Position numbers and translations under genes: made by a program. Below, piece after piece: positions 55,805 through 64,000 of a DNA stretch of 64,000 bases. Origin of the DNA: Pseudogymnoascus destructans (taxonomy: Eukaryota; Ascomycota; Leotiomycetes; Thelebolales; Thelebolaceae); the NCBI RefSeq assembly GCF_001641265.1, contig NW_020167523.1, positions 1,466,957 through 1,530,956 on the forward strand, in the 5' to 3' direction. The notes beneath the pieces were generated by a model. The model was not told where the DNA came from. It saw only the letters and a program-made list of their open reading frames with translations, and did no database searches. Each line of letters opens with the position of its first letter. Position 1 is the first letter of the stretch.

Positions 55805-57097
55805 ATGTCTCTCGAATCTTTACAAAAACGCCTTACCACCCTCCAAGAAACAACCTCCCACATCCAAACGCTGATAGCCCGGCTTGCCTCCTTCAAGTTC
55901 CCACCAGGCGCAATACCTCTTAACCAAGGGTCTCTAGACACTGTCGCGACCGAGCTGAGCAACGAGATCCACGACACCCTCAAAGAGCAAAACAATGATT
56001 TCAAGCTTCTAGAGCAAGAGATTAAAGACTCGCCCGGCGGCAGGAAAGGAAGCGATGCCGAGACCAACAAACTACGCCTACTTGAACGAGCCACAAGAAC
56101 CCAACAAGAGCTGAAGCAGTCAGTCCACCTTATATCCCCAACCCAAAGAACCATTCTAACAATCCCCAGCGCCCAATCCGCCTTCCGCAAGGCCCAACTA
56201 GCTGCAAAACGCAACCTCGATCTCTCCCGTCGCGCCGAGCGCGAACTCCTCCTGCAATCCCTAGCCGCCCTCCCTTCGCCCTCCTGCAACCAACCTATTT
56301 CCCGCCGCCGCACACCTGCTGCCGAGCAGACACAAGATGAGAAGCTCGTCGGGTCCGCAGGGGACGTCACAGCCGCGCTGCGCCAGGTCCACGCCTCGAT
56401 GACGAATGAGCTCTCCCGCAGCCAGTTCGCGCACGATACGCTGAAGGAGAGCGGCGCAGCGCTGGAGCAGCTGGGCGAGAGTTATACGAGTTTGGATAGC
56501 GTGTTGGCGAGCACGAAGGGGCTGCTGGGCATGCTGCTTAAGAGCCAGAAGAGCGATACGTGGTACCTCGAGACAGCGTTTTATGTGCTGTTGGCGACTA
56601 TTTCGTGGTTGGTCTTCCGGCGGTTTATTTACGGACCGGCGTGGTGGCTGGTGTATTTGCCGCTGAAGATGTTTTGGAATGCGTGGATGGGGGTGTTTAC
56701 TGTGCTTGGGTTGAGGGGCGCGAGCTCGACGGTGTCGGTGTCGAGTCAGAGTGTGGGCACGATGATTATGCCGGCGAGTGGGACGGTGGCGCAGGTTACG
56801 ATGAGCGGGACGGATGCGCCGCAGGTTGTCAGAGGGGGTAGGGGGAACGCGAAACCTCCAAAGCCTCCACAAGAGGATGACGAAGGCAGGCCGCTTGTAG
56901 ATATTGTGGGGGAGATGGCGGAGGACACGAGAGCACAGGGACAGGAGCAGCCGCAGGAGCCGGCGCAACCAGAGAGTAATGAAGGCCAGCAACAAGAGGA
57001 GCAGGTGCAACCAAACCCGAAGAAACGGATGTGGGATTCGGAGGTGGAGGCGAGGAAGGAAGCAGAAGCGGAGCAGAAGAGGAAGGATGAATTGTAG
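55805..57097 (+). CDS. SEC20: Sec20 SNARE (Golgi-to-ER retrograde fusion)
   Basis: Single exon, 430 aa. The N-terminal 200 residues are helical and coiled-coil. The Sec20/SNARE segment lies at about 195-250 (RQVHASMTNELSRSQFAHDT ... SYTSLDSVLASTKGLLGML). A transmembrane helix follows at about 255-275 (YLETAFYVLLATISWLVFRR), with a second hydrophobic stretch close behind. Sec20 is the Qb-SNARE of the ER syntaxin-18/Ufe1 complex, with Tip20 and Use1. The C-terminal lumenal tail is acidic and Gln-rich and ends KDEL, a retrieval signal placed where yeast Sec20 has HDEL. That ending supports both the stop codon and the topology. Confidence 0.9.
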   Translation: MSLESLQKRLTTLQETTSHIQTLIARLASFKFPPGAIPLNQGSLDTVATELSNEIHDTLKEQNNDFKLLEQEIKDSPGGRKGSDAETNKLRLLERATRTQQELKQSVHLISPTQRTILTIPSAQSAFRKAQLAAKRNLDLSRRAERELLLQSLAALPSPSCNQPISRRRTPAAEQTQDEKLVGSAGDVTAALRQVHASMTNELSRSQFAHDTLKESGAALEQLGESYTSLDSVLASTKGLLGMLLKSQKSDTWYLETAFYVLLATISWLVFRRFIYGPAWWLVYLPLKMFWNAWMGVFTVLGLRGASSTVSVSSQSVGTMIMPASGTVAQVTMSGTDAPQVVRGGRGNAKPPKPPQEDDEGRPLVDIVGEMAEDTRAQGQEQPQEPAQPESNEGQQQEEQVQPNPKKRMWDSEVEARKEAEAEQKRKDEL

Positions 57098-57213
57098 TCT
57101 CTTGGTAGTCTAGAATCAACAAAGCCTATATGCACCTAGAACCATGTACAAGCCCAATCCATGATTTTGTGTCGTTCCCGGTTTCGTAATGTCATAAGTC
57201 GTCCTATGTACAT

Positions 57214-58550
57214 CTATACCTTTTTACCCTGCTGCAACATGTCTGACACCTTCGGCGGCAACACCATCGCGCTCCGGTCATTCCGCTTGTAGAAATCCAC
57301 GATACTCTGTGCCGTCTTCTCTGGCTGGTCCTCGTGTAGAAAGTGGCCCGCATCTGGGAATATCTGCAGGGCGTATTTGCCCTGCATTTGCCCAATCATC
57401 ATCTCCTTGTCTAGCCTTTCTGTTCCCGCTAGAATAAGTAGTTTGCCGCCCCTTGACGAGAGGAAGCGGTCAGAGAGGCCTACGAACCAGTCGTTCCAGA
57501 ACGGTTCCGTGCTGGCAAGATCAGCACGCCAGTTGAATATTTGTCTAGCGGCTGTAGAGTTCGCGTCATCTTTTGGTTTGTTGTACAGAAGCGTGAGTAG
57601 CGGAGGTACGGAAACCCTGGCGCTTTCGACGTTTTTTAAACTGCCGGTTCTGACGTGCCACGCGATGCCTGCCTCCAGGCTTGGAAATGTCGCAGGGCGG
57701 CTTTTGAGGTAGCCGGCCATGCTGGCTAGTGATTCAATTGCCGTGCGCTCGACGATATCCAAAACGGCATAGCAGAGCAGGGAAGACCCAAGGGTGCCTC
57801 TTGCAGCCACTGATGTGACAACGCTGCCACCTAGGGAATGACCGATGAGAATTATGGGCGGCATGGTTGGCCAATTCATGACCTCTTTTGTTTTTTGTAT
57901 GACAGTGATAAGATCGTCCGTCAATGTCTCTAGGCTAACGTCAAGTATTCCATCCATCGGATCCGTCTCAGAAAGCGTCTCAACAGTAGTTGAGCCATGG
58001 CCTCTAGCATCCAGGCTCAGAATTCCAGCATTTGGGAGGAGAGCCCGGATAGACTTTGCGAGCGTCGCAAACGTAAGTCCACTCGAGCCTGCGCCATGGT
58101 GGGTCACAAATAGAGGCCCAGGTTTGGTGGGAGAGGATAGTGGTGAGGTAAGGTAAACCTGGTGCGTTACTTTGAGGTTGAAGTCTATATGTGATAGCTT
58201 CAGGTCTCGCTCAAAGTATGAGGTCCAGGGTAGAGGGGCAAAGTGAGCTGGCGACCTAGTTGGTGATCTGTCTACGGTCAGCTGCTGTTTATTGCAGGAT
58301 AAAGAATCAAATGTCACCCCATTGAACGTGCAAACAGCCTACTGCTACTCGTCGGTCTTATAGTGCCAGTGGAGGACGCCGAAGAAGCAGAGGACGCAGA
58401 TGAAGAGTCATCATCTGACCGCTCTGTTGAAAGCTCGGGGAACGCATCTCGTTCTTCCTCCTGCTCGTCTAGATCGACGAGTGGCTCTGGGAGAACGGGT
58501 GGGAGCCCTACTAATTTCGCCTTTGCGAAGGCCCGTTGTAGTTCGCTCAT
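57214..58550 (-). CDS. PPE1: Protein phosphatase methylesterase 1
   Basis: Two exons on the minus strand, 58550-58318 and 58267-57214. The 50-bp GT-AG intron (58268-58317) splits a Gly codon. Product 428 aa. PPE1/PPME1 removes the methyl ester from the C-terminal Leu of the PP2A catalytic subunit. An alpha/beta hydrolase: oxyanion-hole motif HHGAGSSG, nucleophile elbow GHSLGGS (Ser about 221), and catalytic His in DAGHFLHEDQPEKTA. The N-terminus MSELQRAFAKAKL followed by an acidic Ser-rich linker is that of fungal orthologues. The 3' end converges with SEC20 (116 bp apart). Frame, intron and both ends agree with the family; no lesion seen. Confidence 0.92.
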
Positions 58551-59316
58551 ACTGATGGCGGGATCATGGAGGTGAGTCCTATCTAATTAGACATTTGCGC
58601 CGCTCAATATAATCTACTTTTGTTACTTTGAGCATTCGGAAATATAATTTTATAACAATATAAGATGCATCGTAGAGTGATTCCACCCAAAGCACACATT
58701 GGGAGTTGCTTTTGGCGGGGCACGTGAGCTAAGCAATGGTTTATCGGGCTTATCGATAACACTACTATATCGATAACGCGTTCGTCTTGCACATGGAAAT
58801 TCAATATGACGTAATTCAAGAAATGGATCGGAATTCAGAATTGCTACATGGGATTTAATAAAAGCCACCAAAACCTTATCATGCATGGTAAGGTGCCGTG
58901 CCGTGGCCATATACTGAGATACTATAATTTTGCTTTAATTGCACAGCTATTTTATTAAAAACTGTCCCTTTCTGCCTATTTGGGAGACCCCAATAGTCCC
59001 CAAACTGACTTGATGAACGCTGAGAGATGGTGACGTCAGAAGTTATACAGATTCGCAATAGCTTCCCAAAAGGCCAAAGGCTAGGCTTTAAATCAAAATC
59101 TTGATTTGTTTCGAATATAATGCTTCTCTATTGAATCTTTGAAACCGTCATTCTTCAACTTTTATATTCGCTGCTGTTTGTAATACCTCATGACATAAAG
59201 CGAAACTAATATCACATCAACAAGTTTCGTTGTAGTATTATATTAACTCCCTTTGGAGGCCTATCTATCCGAAGCGACTCAATTCCAAGAAGCCATAGCC
59301 TTCAATTGGATTTAAG
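58551..59316. other. Intergenic region, AT-rich
   Basis: Contains the promoters of PPE1 (leftward) and the DUF2417 gene (rightward). A TATCGATAA motif occurs twice near 58750-58777. No gene recognised. Confidence 0.45.
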
Positions 59317-61014
59317 ATGAGTTCTATTTGGAATACAAGGTCTTGGTGGTGAGCGCACCGAGCCGCCTCGCGGCGGAAACGATGAAGACAATGAAGGCGC
59401 ACCTCGCATTGTCGAGCGCGAGCCTGATGAGCATACACGTCTATTACCGCAGCCTTCGACTCGGGGTGGATATTTGAGTCCAGATGAACCCTGCTGTAAG
59501 TTCTGAGATGCTCAATGCTTCAGTATAACATTACTAACACTATCCCCCAGGTCTCGCCATACAATCTCTGGAGCGTGCGGTTCATGCGCTACTTCTCCAT
59601 CCTGCTCTTGGTACGGCCCTCGACCCAGATATTATCACATATACTAACATATATTGCAGTTCATCACCTTCTTCTGGTGGGTTCTGCTCCTCGTCAGCAT
59701 CTTCGTCAGTCCGCCGGGCATGCACTCTCGCGGTTCCGGCTTCTTCGACTTCTCATTTACAAGTCTATCGCTGGCAAACCTGATCATCGTCCTCCTATTC
59801 TTCTCGACTCCGTCGAAGGCGGCTCAGATTACCGTTCTTGTCACATCCGTTCTCCTTCTCTTCGACATGATCATGATCCTTGCCGTGCCTCGCCTCCGTG
59901 TTGAGGAAGGCTGGGTTGGCATTGCTAGTGTTGTATGGGCCCTCCTTATCGGCATCTGGGTCGTCATAACAGACCGTGTCGTGGCATACGGCAAGGAAGA
60001 GAAGAAGAACGTCTCACAGGGCGCGCTGAGACCCGCCGCACCATCCGCGAGTGGGTAGAGATCCTGGCATCCGAAATCGTTCTCATAGCCGTCGGCCTTG
60101 CTGTTCTTCTCCTTTCCGCAACTCTCATCCTCCGCAGCCGCGACTCTTCTCTGGCACCACAGGGAGAGCGCTACTACGTCGACGGTGACAAATACCAAAT
60201 CCATCTCTACTGCAAAGGCAACGAGACCGACAAGTCAGACAACAAGGTCCCAACCGTGCTCTTCGAAGCCGGAGAACGCCCATTCGGACTATCCTTGCAA
60301 ACTTTCGCTGACAACGCCATTGCCAACGGCACGATATCCCGCTACTGCTACGCCGACCGCCCCGGTTTCGGCTGGTCCGATAACGCGCCCTCACCATTCT
60401 CCGCCGGTATGGCCGCTGACGTTCTATCCGAAGCTCTTGCACGCGCAGGCGAGGAGGGACCATGGGTTCTAGCCAGCGCAGGCGTGGGAAGCGTGTACTC
60501 GCGCATCTTCTCCGCCCGCCACGGCAAAGACGTCATGGGCCTCCTACTCATCGACCCCCTGCACGAAGACCTCCTCCACCGCCTCGCCTCGCCCCACCGC
60601 GGCTTCTTCCTCTGGCTGCGCGGCATCCTCTCCCCCCTTGGTATTGACCGTCTCTCCGGCGCGATCTTCCGTGGCCGTAGCCGCGAGGACAGGGTGTACG
60701 GGTGGTCCGCGTACCAGGGCGGGAAGTCCATCAAGGCGAAGCTGCAGGAGTCGCTGGTGGCGGATAGCTTGACGAGGAATGAGGTTACGATTTCGAGGGT
60801 GGTTCAGGAGGAAGATACGCCGGTGGCGATTGTGAGTTCGGGGATTGAGTCGAAGAGGGATAGCGTGTGGGAGGAGAAGCAGAGGGATTTGACTCATTTG
60901 ACGAGGGAGTTGGTGGGGTGGGATATTGTGAATAAGGCGCCGCATGAGGTGTGGGAGACGCTTGAGGGGAGGGAGAAGATTGAGAAGAGGTTGGGTGAGC
61001 TGGTGAGGGTGTAA
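59317..61014 (+). CDS. DUF2417 membrane alpha/beta hydrolase (frame broken in three places)
   Basis: Exons about 59317-59495, 59551-59610 and 59660-61014, with introns 59496-59550 (GTAAGT...CCCAG) and 59611-59659 (GTACGG...GCAG). The N-terminal cytosolic part contains RIVEREPDEHTRLLP. A first membrane block has about four helices (FITFFWWVLLLVSIFVSPPG and onward), followed by a fifth helix and an alpha/beta-hydrolase-like domain (CYADRPGFGWSDNAPSPF, ASAGVGSVYSRIFSARHG, GLLLIDPLHEDLL). This is the layout of fungal DUF2417 proteins, of unknown substrate. Three one-base shifts are needed: after the start (about 59350), at CCC before intron 1 (about 59490), and in the AAG/GAA run near 60000. Either a young pseudogene or sequence errors. 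The ATG is tentative. Confidence 0.75.
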
Positions 61015-61350
61015 AGGAAGCTGAAAATTGGTTAGGAAAGGTGTGGTTGGTGGTGTGTTGGAGGCTGTTTGGTTTGGCAACATTTTTCATTTATTTCCCG
61101 CAATCTGTACAACTACAACCCTAGGATATGGAAGTTTTTGGTTATATTTTGATAATAAGGGATGTTATTTACACCTACAGACTGAATTTCATATGTTCTC
61201 AAAGCTCATAGATCTTGTTCATAAGTGTTGATCATTTCCGTACGCCTGTTCTGTTTTTACCCCGCAACTCCAGAGCTATGCAATTCCCCCCTTGTTCAGG
61301 CCTTGATCATAAATTACCAGCTTTGCCCAACCGAAAGCGAGCGTAACAAA
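61015..61350. other. Intergenic region between convergent genes
   Basis: 3' flanks of the DUF2417 gene and of RFC2. No feature recognised. Confidence 0.5.
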
Positions 61351-62698
61351 TTATGCCTTACTTGTCAGCACCCCGGCTATACGCAATGCCATGTCGAGGA
61401 TGGATAAATGCTCGTCTGCGCCGTCCGCGAGGCGCTTGTCGATCTCGGAGAAGATCATAACTATTTTGTTCTTGTGGATGTCGGCGATAGATTCGTTGTA
61501 GATGATCGTCTGGTAGAGCTTTATCTGCCGTCAGTATATTCTCTCCTAAATGCACAGCCAGGGGGGATGCATACCTGTGTAACAACTTGCGAGGCACTCC
61601 AGCCATCGGCCACCATCTCCGTAACCACCTTCGAGATATTCTCGTAGGTCAGCCCACTCGACGACGGCTGCATAGCCTTCACCAGACTGTCAATAGTCCG
61701 ATCCGGAATCACACCCGCAATATCCTCAATCGATTTAACCGTAACAACCTTCTGCACCCCATCAACATCCATCGCATCCTCCTCCACCTCCTCCCCCCCA
61801 TCCGCCCCCGCCGCCCCCACCAACCTCGCCGCACTCTGCAAAAACGTAATCGCCTTCCTCAAATCCCCCTCCGAGTGCTTAATCAGCGCCTCTACCACCC
61901 CTCCTCCCATCGGCACCTTCTCCTTCTCCGCAATCTCCCTCAGCCTCGTCCCCGCCTGCCCCTCTCCCATCCGCTTAAAGCGGAACTTACTGCACCGACT
62001 CGCCAGGGGATCAATAATCCGCGTAACATAGTTACACACCAGGCAGAAACGCGTGATCTTGCTGTACGTCTCCATCGTCCGGCGCAGCGCGCTCTGCGCG
62101 TCTTGCGTCATGCTGTCGGCCTCGTCGAGGATGATGATTTTGTAGGGGGGGCAGAGATACTGCTCTTGGTAGTTGCCGCCGGGGGGTCGGGAGAGCTGCA
62201 TGCGTGCGAAGTCTTTGACTTTCTTGCGCACGATGCTGATGCCGCGCTCGTCGGAGGCGTTGAGCTCGAGGACGCGGGAATGGAAGAGGGCGGGCCGTAG
62301 AGGGAGCGGAGAGGGCGAGGATGGTGGAGTTTTGCCGGTGCCGGGGGGTCCGTAGTAGAGCATGTGGGGGAGCTGGTGGGGGTTAGTAGGTGTATTGAGA
62401 GAGGGGGACAATGTGGAGGTGGGAGGGACTGACGTTGGAGGATTGGGAGGGTGCGTTGGAGGACGGTGATGGTGTGGTCTTGAGCTGTCACATCGGCGAG
62501 ACTCTTTGGGCGGCTGAAGGGAAGTAATGTCAGCTTTGAACTTGAATAAAGCATCATATTAATAGCAAAATCTTACTATTTCTCAACCCATGGCTGCAGC
62601 CGTGTATTGTCCTTCCCATTGGGAGCGCCCTTCTTGTCACCCAAGGCCTCTGCCTCCGCCTCCTTCTTGCGCGCCTTGAGATCGAAAAACCCTGCCAT
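61351..62698 (-). CDS. RFC2: Replication factor C small subunit (yeast Rfc2 / human RFC4 type)
   Basis: Four exons on the minus strand: 62698-62577, 62513-62434, 62372-61575 and 61518-61351 (or from 61524). Start MAGFFDLKARKKEAEAEALG. RFC loads the PCNA clamp at primer ends. AAA+ motifs: PHMLYYGPPGTGKT (Walker A), IIILDEADSMT (Walker B), SALRRTMETYSK and the RFC-box SRCSKFRFK (Arg finger). The collar domain ends LDMALRIAGVLTSKA. The annotated frame needs one base removed at about 62445 (CCC for CC) and three added at about 62298-62331, all in short homopolymers; the net protein is then 389 aa, the normal size. In a gene that should be essential, sequence error is the simpler explanation. Confidence 0.9.
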
Positions 62699-63059
62699 TT
62701 CAGCCCTATTCCTTCAATATTCCGTCGAAGTTTTCCAATGTTGAATCGTGAGTTACCAGGTATACTTGCGCGTCTACATCAAATTCGCAGTCGTCAAGTT
62801 GGGGAGACGCGACGTGGAGAATTAGCGCGCCCGAGCACTTAACGCACCCTTGACCGCCACACCCTTGTGCGCGAGGCAGCAGCTCTGGGCAATAATCTGT
62901 GGTAGTCTAACCTAACGGTAACCACCTGGACCTCAACCTTCCAACAGCTGCCACGAGGCAGGATTACTGGTAACAACTCACCACGAACAGCCATGTGATA
63001 TCTATGACCTCTGCCGAAAATACTACAACAAAGATATCACCCAATGACTTGCGCGAGCA
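62699..63059. other. Divergent promoter region RFC2 / DUF1746 gene
   Basis: 361 bp between opposite start codons; no gene or repeat recognised. Confidence 0.5.
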
Positions 63060-64000
63060 ATGAACGATGAATCCGCATCCGCTCCCGACGCGGGTCCGGC
63101 AGACCCTCAACTACCTCCCAGCAACGACGCCGCCGCAGCAACTCCAGCAACAACTCCAGCAGCTACACCACCTCCAGCTGTAGCAGGAATCGATGATAAC
63201 AGCCCCGCCGCCCGGCGACGGCGCCGAATCTTCATCCAGACGAAGAAGAAAGCCGAGTTCATCCACGACATCCTCGTCAATCTAGACGTGTTAATCTACG
63301 CCGAGCTCTGCTTCATGTATTACAACGAGTACGTCCACCCCCACTTCCTCCCTCCCTCAATCAATCAAGCACACGCTAACCCACTCCCCAGCTGCTCCCT
63401 CTTCCGCTTCCTCCTCCGCTCAATAACCCAACTCGTCTTCCTCTCCCCCGCCGCCAAGCCCCCCCCCATCCCCGGCCCAAGCCCCTACATCCCCGCCCTC
63501 CTCTCCACAAACACCCTCTGCGCCTTCCTGCACCTCGTCACCGCGCGCCCGTCCGGGTCGGAGCTCACGCGGGGGTATCTACATGGGGGGATAATAGTCG
63601 ATTTCATCGGGCAGCGCGCGCCGTCTACAAAAGCTGTGTTGGTGGGGTTGGATATCCTGATACTGCTACTGCAGCTTGTGATGCTGTCTGTGCATGTTGA
63701 AGAAGCGGTGCTGAAAGCTGCGCTGGCGAATCGCGATGGGATGACTGCTTATATAGCTGCAGGCGGCACCGGGGTCGATGGTGCGGAGCGGGGTGCTGGG
63801 GATTTGGAGATGGGTACAGGCACGCAGGGCGGGGAGATGGGGGTGGAGATGGAGATGCAGGATTTATCAGCCCCCGAGGGAGCAGGCGCGGAGGAACGCG
63901 ATGTGTTACTTGCGGAGAGGATGAGGAGGGCGGAGGAGGGAGGGGATGCGGGGGTTGTGGATGCGTTTTATACGGGGAATGTGGTGGTGGGGACGTTTGA
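63060..64000 (+). CDS. DUF1746 protein, Dsc4-like (3' end beyond window)
   Basis: Exon 1 is 63060-63328; a 63-bp GT-AG intron (63329-63391) follows, and exon 2 runs off the window. The intron splits an Asp codon. After an Ala/Pro-rich start come KKKAEFIHDILVNLDVLIYAE, LCFMYYNDCSLFRFLLRSI, and two or three membrane segments (LVFLSPAAK and LVGLDILILLLQLVMLSVHV). Then comes an acidic Gly/Glu-rich loop. This is the fungal DUF1746 domain. In fission yeast the DUF1746 protein is Dsc4, a membrane subunit of the Golgi Dsc ubiquitin ligase that activates the SREBP Sre1; the Aspergillus counterpart is DscD. The equivalence is from family knowledge, not tested here. Confidence 0.78.
   Translation, partial: MNDESASAPDAGPADPQLPPSNDAAAATPATTPAATPPPAVAGIDDNSPAARRRRRIFIQTKKKAEFIHDILVNLDVLIYAELCFMYYNEYVHPHFLPPSINQAHANPLPSCSLFRFLLRSITQLVFLSPAAKPPPIPGPSPYIPALLSTNTLCAFLHLVTARPSGSELTRGYLHGGIIVDFIGQRAPSTKAVLVGLDILILLLQLVMLSVHVEEAVLKAALANRDGMTAYIAAGGTGVDGAERGAGDLEMGTGTQGGEMGVEMEMQDLSAPEGAGAEERDVLLAERMRRAEEGGDAGVVDAFYTGNVVVGTF

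Overview
The window is nuclear DNA of a filamentous ascomycete (Pezizomycotina, probably a Eurotiomycete). It has short GT-AG introns of about 47-95 bp and a set of ordinary fungal housekeeping genes. It also carries fungal pogo-type, MULE and chromodomain Ty3/gypsy transposons. I see no rRNA, tRNA or CRISPR array. Two gene-rich, GC-balanced shoulders (about 1-16.1 kb and 53.7-64 kb) enclose a gene-poor, AT-richer block of about 37 kb made of nested mobile elements and dead genes.

Left shoulder. An Msb2-like signalling mucin is followed by a class III-type chitin synthase and a small DUF1993 protein. Next comes a graveyard (8.7-11.1 kb) holding pieces of a fungal transcription factor, a GMC oxidoreductase and a sugar MFS transporter, joined by internal deletions. 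A full-length PDR-type ABC transporter is read on the minus strand. The mucin and the chitin synthase both concern the cell surface; the rest are not obviously linked.

Middle block. From 17 kb there is a decayed GH94 (glycoside phosphorylase family) gene on the minus strand, a decayed MULE, and one half of a dispersed inverted repeat. Then follows a chain of pogo-type elements (A 21.3-23.4, B 25.1-27.0, C 27.0-29.8, D 29.8-32.6, E 33.1-34.9, G 36.0-38.6 kb). All six have TA target duplications where both ends survive, and transposases of the CENP-B/DDE_1 type. Four of them (A, C, D, G) are each split by a solo LTR of one gypsy family, with exact 5-bp target duplications. A complete copy of that gypsy family lies at 38,886-45,835 (target duplication AGTGG) and a second, 5'-truncated copy ends at 52,382. 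Between the two lie the other half of the inverted repeat and a relic of a DUF3435 (FluG-domain, tyrosine-recombinase-like) gene.

Right shoulder. RCL1 (18S rRNA processing), a mitochondrial ribosomal protein (MRPL44/mL53), SEC20 (Golgi-to-ER SNARE), protein phosphatase methylesterase 1, a DUF2417 membrane hydrolase, an RFC small subunit (yeast RFC2 type) and the start of a DUF1746/Dsc4-like gene.

Most notable are a shared architecture of the pogo terminal inverted repeats (two tandem 17-bp units behind an ACGT-type tip in five sequence-divergent elements), a 10-nt match in the gypsy LTR that fits Tf1/sushi-type self-primed reverse transcription, and unexplained inverted flanks around element G. 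Many one-base homopolymer differences in RFC2, DUF2417 and the gypsy copies suggest sequence errors, so some broken frames may be artefacts.
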